Source: Clostridiales bacterium (GTDB lineage: Bacteria > Bacillota > Clostridia > Lachnospirales > Lachnospiraceae). From it: 64,000 bases of DNA. Below are positions 16,143-23,794 of this stretch, in pieces (within the stretch, counting starts at the first letter, position 1; each line of letters starts with the position of its first letter). Made by a program: the position numbers and the translations under genes. Below the pieces are notes generated by a model that was given only the letters and a program-made list of their open reading frames with translations, was not told the origin of the DNA and did no database searches. The DNA is taken from assembly GCA_012839295.1 (NCBI GenBank), contig DUNO01000065.1:1-64000 (forward strand). Reading direction: 5' to 3'.

Positions 16143-16216
16143 GTGCTAGTAGCTCAGTTGGATAGAGCAATGGCCTTCTAAGCCATGTGTCGGGGGTTCG
16201 AATCCCTTCTGGCACA
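16143..16216 (+). tRNA. tRNA-Arg (TCT)
   Basis: A 74-nt cloverleaf with acceptor GTGCTAG/CTGGCAC (one G-T), anticodon loop CTTCTAA in an ATGGC/GCCAT stem and T-loop GGTTCGAAT. No encoded CCA. Confidence 0.95.
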
Positions 16217-16250
16217 TTTTTCATCTAATGAAGTTATGAAAAATGATTAT

Positions 16251-16325
16251 GGTGGGTATAGCGCAGTTGGTTAGCGCGCCAGATTGTGGCTCTGGAGGCC
16301 AAGGGTTCGAATCCCTTTATCCACC
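16251..16325 (+). tRNA. tRNA-His (GTG)
   Basis: A cloverleaf with acceptor GTGGGTA/TATCCAC preceded by the extra G-1 (16251) and followed by discriminator C, both hallmarks of tRNA-His. Anticodon loop TTGTGGC, T-loop GGTTCGAAT. No encoded CCA. Confidence 0.95.
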
Positions 16326-16406
16326 CTATACTGTCTTCAATGGAAAAGTCTGAAAAGACTTTTCATTTTAAATAGAAGCAAGTTGAAGATGGTCAGTAAT
16401 ATCTAT

Positions 16407-16479
16407 TGGGCTATCGCCAAGCGGTAAGGCACAGGACTTTGACTCCTGCATTACGGTGGTTCGAATCCACCTAGCCCAG
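16407..16479 (+). tRNA. tRNA-Gln (TTG)
   Basis: A 73-nt cloverleaf with acceptor TGGGCTA/TAGCCCA, D-arm TCGCCAAGCGG, anticodon loop CTTTGAC and discriminator G, as expected for Gln. No encoded CCA. Confidence 0.95.
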
Positions 16480-16563
16480 TTACCGGATGGAGTATTCCGG
16501 TAAAGAAGGACTAGATGCGGTAACTGGGCTTGACCAGATTACCGAGTCGCACACTTATATTGC

Positions 16564-16636
16564 GGGATATTAGCTCAGTTGGTAGAGCACATGACTTTTA
16601 ATCATGGTGTCCCGGGTTCGAATCCCGGATGTCTCA
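16564..16636 (+). tRNA. tRNA-Lys (TTT)
   Basis: A 73-nt cloverleaf with acceptor GGGATAT/ATGTCTC (two G-T pairs), anticodon loop CTTTTAA in an ATGA/TCAT stem and T-loop GGTTCGAAT. No encoded CCA. Confidence 0.95.
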
Positions 16637-16660
16637 TTGGGTTTCAAATATTAATACTAT

Positions 16661-16740
16661 GCGGATGTGGCGGAATTGGCAGACGCGCCAGATTTAGGTT
16701 CTGGTTCGAGAGAGTGGGGGTTCAAGTCCCTTCATCCGCA
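16661..16740 (+). tRNA. tRNA-Leu (TAG)
   Basis: A class II tRNA with acceptor GCGGATG/CATCCGC, D-arm typical of Leu (GGCGGAATTGGCAGACGC) and anticodon loop TTTAGGT. At 80 nt the variable arm is unusually short for Leu. Last gene of the cluster. No encoded CCA. Confidence 0.93.
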
Positions 16741-16742
16741 GT

Positions 16743-16790
16743 AAAAGCCGAAGGCTGTAAGTTTGTAGGAGCTTACAATCTTCGGCTTTT
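16743..16790 (+). terminator. Terminator of the second tRNA cluster
   Basis: An 11-bp stem AAAAGCCGAAG/CTTCGGCTTTT, with a further inner stem TGTAAG/CTTACA, begins two bases after tRNA-Leu and ends in four Ts. Confidence 0.92.
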
Positions 16791-16904
16791 CCTATAGTAA
16801 ATAAATCCTTCCTGGAATTGTTGAGAAGATATATTGATTCGTAATTGGAAATATGAGATAATACAAGTCATCAGAACAAAGCTGGCAGAGAATCGAGGAT
16901 AGCT

Positions 16905-18197
16905 ATGAATGCGTTGAAGAAAATGAGCCCGGGAAGGTTCATTGCATTGGGTTTTGCAGCAGTAATATTATTAGGTGCTTTCATCCTGTATCTCCCCATT
17001 TCACATAATGAAGGAGTAGATGTGGCATTTATGGATGCCGTGTTTACATCTACCAGTGCTATTTGTGTAACGGGGTTGATGGTGGTCGATACTTATGATA
17101 CATATAATGCATTTGGACAAACAGTGATAGCATTATTGATTCAGGTCGGCGGGCTGGGGGTCACCTCCATCGGGGTGGGCATTATGCTGTTGGCAAGGAG
17201 GAAGGTAGATTTTAAGGACAGGGTTCTTTTGAAGGAAACATTGAATTTAGAGTCCATGCGGGGAGTTGTAAAGCTTATCCGTTCAGTTCTGCTTATGACC
17301 CTGGGCTTTGAGCTTGTGGGAGCGGTTTTAAGCTTCTTCGTATTTTCCAGGGATTATCCGCTGCTGCGGGCCGTGGGGATCAGCCTGTTCCATTCCATTG
17401 CGGCCTTTAATAACGCGGGCTTTGATAATTTGGGAGGCTTTAAGAACCTTTTGGATTATCATGATAATATATTGCTGAACTTAACTACCAGTGGGCTGAT
17501 GCTTTCCGGCGGCCTGGGCTTCGTGGTTATCAAGGAGCTTTTCTATAAGAGATCCTTTAAGAAATTAAGCTTACATGCAAAGGTCGTCATTGTAATGACC
17601 AGCGGATTAATTGTGGCAGGGACAATCCTGCTAAAGCTGACGGAGGGTATGAGCTGGCTTGGAGCCTTCTTCTTCAGTACTTCTTCAGGAACGGCAGGTT
17701 TTATTACTTATCCGGTTAGCGGCTTTACTAATGCGGGGCTTTTTATTATAATTATATTAATGTATATCGGTTCTTCGCCAGGCTCTACAGGCGGCGGAAT
17801 TAAGACGACAACAGCCTTTGTACTATTTAAAAGTGCCTATGCCGCTTCTGCGAATAAGCATTGCAGCGCGTTTAAAAGGAAAATTCCCGCTGAGATCCAG
17901 ACAAAGGCGTTTATGCTGGCTTTTTTGGCCATGGTAGTAATCTGCTTTAATACTTTGTTACTCAGTATTATGGAGCCGGGATATAATTTCATACAGATAC
18001 TCTTTGAGGTGGTTTCGGCCTTTGGTACGGTTGGGTTTTCCATTGGCATTACTTCTGAGCTGAAGCCCATCAGTGAAGTGATCATTATCCTTACGATGTA
18101 CATCGGACGTGTGGGACCGCTGACGATTGCATCCATATGGTCAGTAAAGCCCTTGTCCGGCCTGAGATATTCCGAGGAGGGGTTAATGATAGGATGA
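16905..18197 (+). CDS. ktrB: KtrB-type potassium channel subunit
   Basis: A 430-residue membrane protein of the TrkH/KtrB superfamily. Four membrane-pore-membrane repeats are visible, each with a selectivity-filter glycine in sequences such as TSAICVTGL (about residue 49), FNNAGFDNLG, SSGTAGFI and SAFGTVGFS. The length and absence of extra N-terminal helices favour the KtrB rather than the TrkH branch. KtrB conducts K+ with Na+ coupling and is gated by cytoplasmic KtrA rings, encoded next. ATG 16905 has GAGGAT 7 bp upstream. Confidence 0.93.
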   Translation: MNALKKMSPGRFIALGFAAVILLGAFILYLPISHNEGVDVAFMDAVFTSTSAICVTGLMVVDTYDTYNAFGQTVIALLIQVGGLGVTSIGVGIMLLARRKVDFKDRVLLKETLNLESMRGVVKLIRSVLLMTLGFELVGAVLSFFVFSRDYPLLRAVGISLFHSIAAFNNAGFDNLGGFKNLLDYHDNILLNLTTSGLMLSGGLGFVVIKELFYKRSFKKLSLHAKVVIVMTSGLIVAGTILLKLTEGMSWLGAFFFSTSSGTAGFITYPVSGFTNAGLFIIIILMYIGSSPGSTGGGIKTTTAFVLFKSAYAASANKHCSAFKRKIPAEIQTKAFMLAFLAMVVICFNTLLLSIMEPGYNFIQILFEVVSAFGTVGFSIGITSELKPISEVIIILTMYIGRVGPLTIASIWSVKPLSGLRYSEEGLMIG

Positions 18198-18202
18198 TTG
18201 GA

Positions 18203-18285
18203 CAGGAGGACAAAGCCTCCTAAAGAGCAGGAAGCCTTCTAAAAATCAGGAGGACAAAGCCTCCTAAAGAACAGGAGGCTTGGAG
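18203..18285 (+). repeat. Tandem 44-bp repeat containing GGAGG/CCTCC hairpins
   Basis: CAGGAGGACAAAGCCTCCTAAAG occurs from 18203 and again from 18247, a period of 44 bp; the intervening part (CAGGAAGCCTTCTAAAAAT) resembles the end of the second unit (CAGGAGGCTTGGAGGG). Each unit folds into a stem of AGGAGG with CCTCCT. The array fills the whole gap between ktrB and the first ktrA gene and runs up to its ribosome site. Confidence 0.8.
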
Positions 18286-18292
18286 GGACGTT

Positions 18293-18964
18293 ATGTTTAG
18301 ACAAAAGTCGGTAATTGAATTTGGCATCATTGGCTTAGGGCGATTTGGCCGTGCCTTGACAAAGACACTGTCGGCGTTGGGGAAGGATCTGATTGCAGTT
18401 GATACGCTGGAGAGCAGGGTTAAGCTGGCAAAATACGATGCGGAGAATATTTTTCTGGTGGGAGATTACGAAAGGGAATCCCTGGAGGATGTGGGGATAC
18501 AAAACTGCGAGACTGTAATCGTATGTATTGGTGACAGTATTGATGTTGGAGTTTTAACAGCATTGAATGTAGTCGGAATGGAGATTCCCCGTGTTATCGC
18601 AAGGGCAATGAGTGCTGAACAAGGCCTGATCCTTGAGAAAATAGGAGCGGAAGTAATCTACCCGGAGAATGATATGGCTGTCCGCCTGGCGAAAAAATTA
18701 GCGAACACCAGTATTATGGAGACAATTGAATTGCGGGGCAGTATTGAAATCACGGAGCTGAAGCTGACACCGAAGTTCGCCGGTATGTCTGTGGCGGAAG
18801 TAAACCTGCGCCAAAGATTTAACATTAATATTATAGCGCTGGAGCAAAAGGGTGAAACAACGACCGAGGTTTCACCGGATTATGTATTCCAGGAAGGTGA
18901 CAACATTGTAGTAATCGGTCAAAAGAATAATATCAAGAAGTTAGAGGAATATTTAACAAAATAA
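18293..18964 (+). CDS. ktrA: KtrA-type potassium uptake regulator, first copy
   Basis: A 223-residue cytoplasmic protein. Residues 8-140 form an RCK N domain with the nucleotide-binding GLGRFGRAL and the acidic end of the second strand (IAVDTLE); residues about 145-223 form the RCK C domain. The family forms an octameric ring that opens KtrB on ATP or c-di-AMP-sensitive signals. GGAGGG lies 6 bp before the ATG. It is about 55-60 percent similar by eye to the second copy at 20395. Confidence 0.93.
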   Translation: MFRQKSVIEFGIIGLGRFGRALTKTLSALGKDLIAVDTLESRVKLAKYDAENIFLVGDYERESLEDVGIQNCETVIVCIGDSIDVGVLTALNVVGMEIPRVIARAMSAEQGLILEKIGAEVIYPENDMAVRLAKKLANTSIMETIELRGSIEITELKLTPKFAGMSVAEVNLRQRFNINIIALEQKGETTTEVSPDYVFQEGDNIVVIGQKNNIKKLEEYLTK

Positions 18965-19009
18965 TGAGAGGATATTCCATCTGCATCCGAATTAATGGAG
19001 GAAAGAAAA

Positions 19010-20338
19010 ATGGATGATACGGACCCTGATACGAATAATATACTTGGTCAGATAATGATACTGCTGATACTAACGCTAACGAACGCATTTTTTTCCTGTG
19101 CCGAAATGGCAATGGTTTCGTCAAATAAGACGAAGATCAGGAGATATGCGGAGGAAGGCAATAAAAATGCAAAACTGGTGCAGAAATTTTTAGAGGAGCC
19201 GACAAAGTTCCTTTCCACGATACAGGTTGCTATTACCCTGGCCGGATTCTTCTCCAGTGCTTCTGCGGCCTCCGGGCTATCCGACCCTTTGGGGGTATGG
19301 CTGGCAGGCCATAATATCCCCTATAGCGGGCAGATAGCATTAATATCAATTACCTTATTGCTATCCTACGTTACTCTGGTGCTTGGCGAGTTGGTTCCTA
19401 AAAAAATCGCCATGCAAAAGCCTGAGGCGATCAGTATGTTCTGTGTCGGGCCGATTAAGGCAGTGTCTAAGGTGGCATCCCCCTTTATCAAGCTGCTGAC
19501 CTTTTCAACGAATGTGGTAACCATGCCCTTCGGGATAAAGGAAGGCAATACGGAAGAAATCCTTTCCAGGGAAGAGCTTATTTCATTGGTAAATGAGGGG
19601 CAGGCTCAGGGTGTATTAAACCGTAAGGAAAAAGAAATGATTAATTCCATCATGGAATTTGATGAAAAAATGGCCAAGGAGATCATGACGCCACGAATCA
19701 ATGTATTTGCCATAGACCTGACTGCACCGAAGGAAGAATATATGGAAGACTTGATGAAGACAAAATTTACAAGGATTCCGGTCTATGAGGAAGATATTGA
19801 TAATATTATAGGAATGCTCTATATCAAGGACTTCCTGAAAGCAGCCGTAAAGAACGGCTATCAGAATGTAGATGTCCGGGCTATCATGAAAAAGCCCTAT
19901 TTGGTGCCGGAAAGTAAGATTATTAAGGATCTTTTCAGGGAACTCCAGCAGTCGAAAAAGCAGATTGCAATATTAATTGATGAATATGGCGGATTTGCCG
20001 GTATCGTAACCATGGAGGACTTGGTCGAGGAGGTTATGGGTGATATTGAGGACGAGTACGATCCGGTTTATGCAAAGATCAAGAAAATCGATGAGGCTAC
20101 TTATATCATTGACGGCTTAACGAGTATTGATGAACTGAATAACAAATTGGACCTGAACTTATTCTCGGACAACTATGATACCGTCTCGGGCTTTTTGATT
20201 GACCATTTAGGGGCGATTCCATCGGAGAATGAAGACAGGACTATTGAGATTGACCACTTAGTATTTAAGATAGAGAGCGTAAAGCATAAGCGTATAGAAA
20301 AGGCGAAGCTATACATCGGCAAGAAGGAAGAGGAGTAG
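19010..20338 (+). CDS. CNNM/CorC-like membrane protein with CBS domains
   Basis: A 442-residue protein of the hemolysin C/YhdP/MpfA family. Residues 1-190 are the DUF21 membrane domain (LTLTNAFFSCAEMAMVSSNK); residues about 205-330 are paired CBS domains (IMTPRINVFAIDL; IDEYGGFAGIVTMEDLVEEV); the last 85 residues are a CorC/HlyC domain. Relatives are linked to Mg2+ efflux or divalent-cation homeostasis. I chose ATG 19010 because GGAGG lies 8 bp upstream; ATG 18995 would place that site inside the gene. Its position between two KtrA genes suggests linked K+/Mg2+ control, an inference. Confidence 0.9.
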   Translation: MDDTDPDTNNILGQIMILLILTLTNAFFSCAEMAMVSSNKTKIRRYAEEGNKNAKLVQKFLEEPTKFLSTIQVAITLAGFFSSASAASGLSDPLGVWLAGHNIPYSGQIALISITLLLSYVTLVLGELVPKKIAMQKPEAISMFCVGPIKAVSKVASPFIKLLTFSTNVVTMPFGIKEGNTEEILSREELISLVNEGQAQGVLNRKEKEMINSIMEFDEKMAKEIMTPRINVFAIDLTAPKEEYMEDLMKTKFTRIPVYEEDIDNIIGMLYIKDFLKAAVKNGYQNVDVRAIMKKPYLVPESKIIKDLFRELQQSKKQIAILIDEYGGFAGIVTMEDLVEEVMGDIEDEYDPVYAKIKKIDEATYIIDGLTSIDELNNKLDLNLFSDNYDTVSGFLIDHLGAIPSENEDRTIEIDHLVFKIESVKHKRIEKAKLYIGKKEEE

Positions 20339-20389
20339 GAGGATAAGCCCTCCAAAAACAGGAGAATAAATCCTCCAAAAACAGGAGAA
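20336..20389 (+). promoter_or_regulatory. Triple RBS-like hairpin repeat before the second ktrA
   Basis: TAGGAGGATAAGCCCTCC is followed by two copies of CCTCC-AAAAACAGGAGAA (20349-20366 and 20372-20389). The last AGGAG is the ribosome site of the gene at 20395. Every AGGAG can pair with an adjacent CCTCC, so the start site can be masked or exposed in alternative folds. Confidence 0.65.
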
Positions 20390-20394
20390 TTGGG

Positions 20395-21063
20395 ATGAAC
20401 CATAAAACGAAGTATGAATTTGGTGTCATAGGTCTGGGACGTTTTGGATACTCGCTTGCAACCAGCCTGGCAGAGGCCAAAAGGGAAGTACTGGTGCTTG
20501 ATAGCAGTGAAAATAAAATCAGGCAGATCAGGCACTGGACGGATAATGCCTTTGTCGTTAATGATCTGACTAAGGAGGCATTAATGGAAGCCGGTATCCA
20601 GCATTGCAGGAATGTCATCGTCTGCATCGGTGAAAAGGTTGATGCCAGCATTTTAACCACCTTGAATGTGATCGGCATGGGAGTGGACCGGGTCATAGCC
20701 AAAGCGATCAGCCCGGAGCATGGGAAAATCCTGGAGAAGATTGGTGCCGAGGTTATTTTCCCAGAACGGGATATGGCTCTCCGGTTGGCAAACCGCCTAT
20801 TGGCCTCCAGGGTCATGGACTATATATCATTAAATAACGACATTACGATTACGGAGCTTAAGCTGACCTCAAAGCTGGAAGGCCAGACAGTAATCCAGGC
20901 AAGCCTGAGAAAAAAGTTTAACTTAAATATCATCGCTTTACAGCGCAAGGACACCACGACAACGGAAATTACTCCGGAAATGGTACTGAATGAGAACGAT
21001 ATTGTGGTTATCATCGGGAAAAAAGACCATATAAAAAAATTCGAAAATTTCTTAGTAAAATAG
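20395..21063 (+). CDS. KtrA-type potassium uptake regulator, second copy
   Basis: A 222-residue paralogue of the protein at 18293, with the same GLGRFGYSLA nucleotide-binding loop, LDSSENK acidic strand end and RCK C domain ending EENxVVIGKKDHIKKFEN-like. The two copies share the same start motif (E-F-G-x-I-G-L-G-R-F-G). Two gating subunits next to one channel could form mixed or alternative rings. The ribosome site is part of a hairpin repeat. A terminator follows, closing the cluster. Confidence 0.92.
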   Translation: MNHKTKYEFGVIGLGRFGYSLATSLAEAKREVLVLDSSENKIRQIRHWTDNAFVVNDLTKEALMEAGIQHCRNVIVCIGEKVDASILTTLNVIGMGVDRVIAKAISPEHGKILEKIGAEVIFPERDMALRLANRLLASRVMDYISLNNDITITELKLTSKLEGQTVIQASLRKKFNLNIIALQRKDTTTTEITPEMVLNENDIVVIIGKKDHIKKFENFLVK

Positions 21064-21085
21064 ACAATTGATTAAAATATAAGCC

Positions 21086-21133
21086 AAAAAGCTACTGTGC
21101 GGAACCGGAATGGAGCCGAAACAGTGGCTTTTT
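21086..21133 (+). terminator. Terminator of the Ktr cluster
   Basis: AAAAAGCTACTGT (21086-21098) pairs with ACAGTGGCTTTTT (21121-21133) with one G-T pair; the second arm ends in five Ts. Confidence 0.9.
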
Positions 21134-21153
21134 GTCAAACCGGGAGCCGGCGT

Positions 21154-21183
21154 GTATAAATATGTAATATTTCGGCATACGAA
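21154..21183 (+). promoter_or_regulatory. Possible mother-cell sigma promoter
   Basis: GTATAAA (21154-21160), a 15-bp spacer and CATACGAA (21176-21183) partly match the sigma-E pattern of ATA and CATAC boxes. It lies 84 bp before the choice-of-anchor A gene. A weak match judged by eye. Confidence 0.3.
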
Positions 21184-21266
21184 TGTTTGTTACCGGATAA
21201 CAGTTAGTTGAATAAACTGAATTGAGAGATAGCATTCATGAAGCCTTTTACTTTCAAGGAGGTAGT

Positions 21267-23093
21267 ATGTTACGGAATAGCGAAAATAATTACGCAGGAA
21301 TTCCCTATGATAATATACAATGGTATGATGTTGTAGGCCAACCTTTTGGCACGGCTTCTAACTTCAACGCAATCATATTTGGTGATGCAAATAATATTGT
21401 AGATACACAGGGAGCGATGGCAGTGGGCGGAGATTTTGTAAGCTCACGGGGTCTTAGCCTTGCATACGGAAGCGATAGAAAATTAGCAGGCACGGGATAT
21501 AGTCCTGACCTGGTAAGATTTCTGGTAGGAAGAAATGTAGCGATGCAGGGACCCCTTGTCGTTATCGGTCATGTTGTTGCAGGGGGAAACTTCAATGCAG
21601 CAAAAGGAAGCACCTATATGGTAGGAAAAAACGGAGAGGCTAACCAGGAGCAGGAATTGATGGAGCTTTATCAGGCAAATGGCGGGAGCAGATATTGGAG
21701 GCCCAGTGACAGGGGTAACCATTTCGCAATATCGAGCTATGATGTACCCCGTTATATTCCGGCAAGCAGGGTAAATGCGGATGTGTCCGAGTTCTTTTCC
21801 GACGCGCAGAACAGCATAATGGAGTTTTTCAGGTGTATCCTTGCACTTAACCCCAATGGTACGGTAACGGAGCATTACCACGAATGGATTCTCCGCGGGA
21901 CAGATCCAAGGCAGAACGTTTTTGTTGTTGATGCCCGCCCTAACGGAATCCTGAATAAGGAGATCCGCTTTGAAACTCCTGCAGGAAGCTTGGGAATTGT
22001 TATATTCCGAACGGGAAGCCACGCCCATATCCAATATGGTTTATGGGGCAGGGAAAACCAGGCCCGAAATACATTATATGTTTTTGAGGACGCAGATAAT
22101 ATTCATATGGAGGTACCGGCAGCAATCTGGGGCAGCATCCTTGCTCCAAGATCCATGTACCATGCACATCCGACAGGAGGAACCGTCAGTGGAAATGCGG
22201 CGCTGGGGGGATTTGCAGTTGCAGCGACCAGTGGCTTTGAGTTCCATTTACATCCATTTGTAGGAGGAGTGCAGTGCCGCGAGGAGGTAGCTCCAACGCC
22301 ACCACCGGCTCCGACACCACCGCCAAGGCCGACACCACCACCAACCCCGACGCCGCCGCCAAGGCCGACGCCACCACCAACCCCGACGCCGCCACCGAGG
22401 CCGACGCCACCACCAACCCCGACGCCGCCGCCAAGGCCGACGCCACCGCCAACCCCGACGCCGCCACCGAGGCCGACGCCACCACCAAGGCCGACACCAC
22501 CGCCAACCCCGACGCCGCCGCCAAGGCCGACACCGCCACCAAGGCCGACACCACCGCCAACCCCGACACCGCCACCAAGGCCAACGCCGCCACCGCCGAG
22601 ACCAATACCGCCAAGACCGTGCCCACCTTGCCCGGAAGTAGAGCCTTGTCCTGAACCAAGGCCATGCCCGGAGCCAAGACCCTGCCCGCCTTGCCCAGAG
22701 CCAAGACCGTGCCCGGAGCCAAAACCTTGCCCGCCCTGCCCGGAAACACCGGCCAGAATAGAGATCAACCCGATATCCATTATGGTCCCCTGCCCGGAAG
22801 AGGAGTGCGAAGAATGCTTAGTTACCCCGGGAGTGATCTTTGGGTGCATTTGGGGCTGCAGCTGTCGGGGAAACCACAATTGGGATGTAAAGCTATACCG
22901 TAGATGCGGTGCCAATAGGGAGATGGTCTGCAGGAAAACTGTTTCCTGCTGTGGATGCTTCGAATTCCATGTTCCCTATGATGATTTTTATATCTTAGAA
23001 ATCTGCCCTATCAGGCGCGGAAGAAGCCGCGTGGCTTGTAAGCCGCAGGTAACCTTAAAAAATGTAGGAGTAGCTAACCTGGTAATTGATTAA
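21267..23093 (+). CDS. Choice-of-anchor A protein with Pro-rich and Cys-rich tail
   Basis: A 608-residue protein in four parts. Residues about 10-335 form a choice-of-anchor A domain (GTASNFNAIIFGD, GAMAVGGDFVS and AAIWGSILAP are typical). Residues about 338-455 are a proline tract built on the 12-residue unit PTPPPRPTPPPT. Residues 456-500 are Pro/Cys repeats such as PCPEPRPCPP. The last 100 residues hold many Cys (GCIWGCSCRG, CCGCFEF) and look like a small beta domain. There is no signal peptide, sortase motif or membrane anchor, so it is not obviously secreted; a spore-surface structural role with disulfide cross-links would fit. AAGGAGG lies 5 bp before ATG 21267. Confidence 0.85.
   Translation: MLRNSENNYAGIPYDNIQWYDVVGQPFGTASNFNAIIFGDANNIVDTQGAMAVGGDFVSSRGLSLAYGSDRKLAGTGYSPDLVRFLVGRNVAMQGPLVVIGHVVAGGNFNAAKGSTYMVGKNGEANQEQELMELYQANGGSRYWRPSDRGNHFAISSYDVPRYIPASRVNADVSEFFSDAQNSIMEFFRCILALNPNGTVTEHYHEWILRGTDPRQNVFVVDARPNGILNKEIRFETPAGSLGIVIFRTGSHAHIQYGLWGRENQARNTLYVFEDADNIHMEVPAAIWGSILAPRSMYHAHPTGGTVSGNAALGGFAVAATSGFEFHLHPFVGGVQCREEVAPTPPPAPTPPPRPTPPPTPTPPPRPTPPPTPTPPPRPTPPPTPTPPPRPTPPPTPTPPPRPTPPPRPTPPPTPTPPPRPTPPPRPTPPPTPTPPPRPTPPPPRPIPPRPCPPCPEVEPCPEPRPCPEPRPCPPCPEPRPCPEPKPCPPCPETPARIEINPISIMVPCPEEECEECLVTPGVIFGCIWGCSCRGNHNWDVKLYRRCGANREMVCRKTVSCCGCFEFHVPYDDFYILEICPIRRGRSRVACKPQVTLKNVGVANLVID
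22300..22612 (+). repeat. Proline-codon minisatellite inside the anchor protein gene
   Basis: About eight to nine units of a 36-bp repeat encoding PTPPPRPTPPPT, some shortened to 21 bp or so. Synonymous third-position changes (CCG, CCA, CCT; ACG, ACA) vary between units, so copies are old enough to have drifted. The region is far richer in GC than its surroundings. Confidence 0.92.
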
Positions 23094-23174
23094 TGATGGA
23101 TAGGATTCCTATATTGATTTAAAAATAAAAGAACTATATAATAAAGGAAAAAAGATACGAAAGGAAGGATCCGT

Positions 23175-23732
23175 ATGGCGAAGGTATATATATTTCTGGC
23201 AAATGGATATGAGGAAATTGAAGGCTTAACCGTAGTAGATCTCTTAAGGAGAGCAAATATAGACGTACAAATGGTATCTGTTACGGGAGACATATTCGTT
23301 ACGGGCTCCCATCAGATTACATCAAAGACGGATATACTATTTGAAGAGGCGGACTTTACCGATGGCGATATGCTGGTTCTGCCAGGCGGTATGCCGGGTA
23401 CAAAAAACCTTAAGGAGCACGCGGGGCTGGATGCATTGTTGAAGGATTACAAGGCCGGGGGCAAAAAGCTGGCTGCCATCTGCGCCGCCCCAAGTATACT
23501 TGGCTCCAAGGGTTTGCTGCAGGATAGATGTGCAACCTGCTATCCTGGCTTTGAGAAGGAATTATCAGGAGCCAGGGTAATGGATGAAGAGGTAGTGGTC
23601 GATGGAAATGTTATAACCTCCAAGGGGATGGGCACAGCGATCGATTTTTCCTTGGCAATCATTGAAGGGCTGGCAGGTAAGGCAAAGGCAGGGGAGATTG
23701 CAAGGGCCATCCAATTCGGGCACTATAAATAG
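23175..23732 (+). CDS. DJ-1/PfpI family protein
   Basis: A 185-residue DJ-1 family protein. The nucleophile is Cys103 in AAICAAPSILG, and the partner acidic residue is in ANGYEEIEGL (Glu13-Glu16). LVLPGGMPGTKNL is the conserved glycine-rich strand-turn. The family includes YajL, YhbO and Park7, with glyoxalase III or protein-deglycase activity; which applies here is unknown. AAGGAAGGATCC precedes the ATG. Single gene, convergent with the symporter gene on the other strand. Confidence 0.9.
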   Translation: MAKVYIFLANGYEEIEGLTVVDLLRRANIDVQMVSVTGDIFVTGSHQITSKTDILFEEADFTDGDMLVLPGGMPGTKNLKEHAGLDALLKDYKAGGKKLAAICAAPSILGSKGLLQDRCATCYPGFEKELSGARVMDEEVVVDGNVITSKGMGTAIDFSLAIIEGLAGKAKAGEIARAIQFGHYK

Positions 23733-23743
23733 GGGAAGAGTAT

Positions 23744-23783
23744 GGCCCTGATGTGGATTTCCTTTGGGAAATAAAGCAGGGCC
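23744..23783. terminator. Hairpin between convergent genes
   Basis: GGCCCTG/CAGGGCC (23744-23750 and 23777-23783) enclose an inner ATTTCC/GGAAAT stem. It separates the convergent DJ-1 and symporter genes. No T run follows immediately, so terminator function is uncertain. Confidence 0.5.
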
Positions 23784-23794
23784 GTGGAAGAAAT

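Noticed and set aside
16579-16797. 72-codon frame in the second tRNA cluster
   Set aside because: It overlaps tRNA-Lys and tRNA-Leu and has no ribosome site.
22300-22612. CRISPR-like regular repeats
   Set aside because: The units are contiguous coding repeats without unique spacers; no other regularly spaced repeat with spacers was found in the window.
22274-22654. Plus-strand frame of Ala/Thr/Asp repeats across the proline tract
   Set aside because: It is a frame-shifted reading of the same minisatellite, with no ribosome site.
22103-22915. Long minus-strand frame encoding a Gly/Val-rich protein opposite the proline tract
   Set aside because: It is the complement of the Pro codon repeat (CCN reads as GGN), lacks a ribosome site, and the plus-strand frame has a recognisable domain and a good start.
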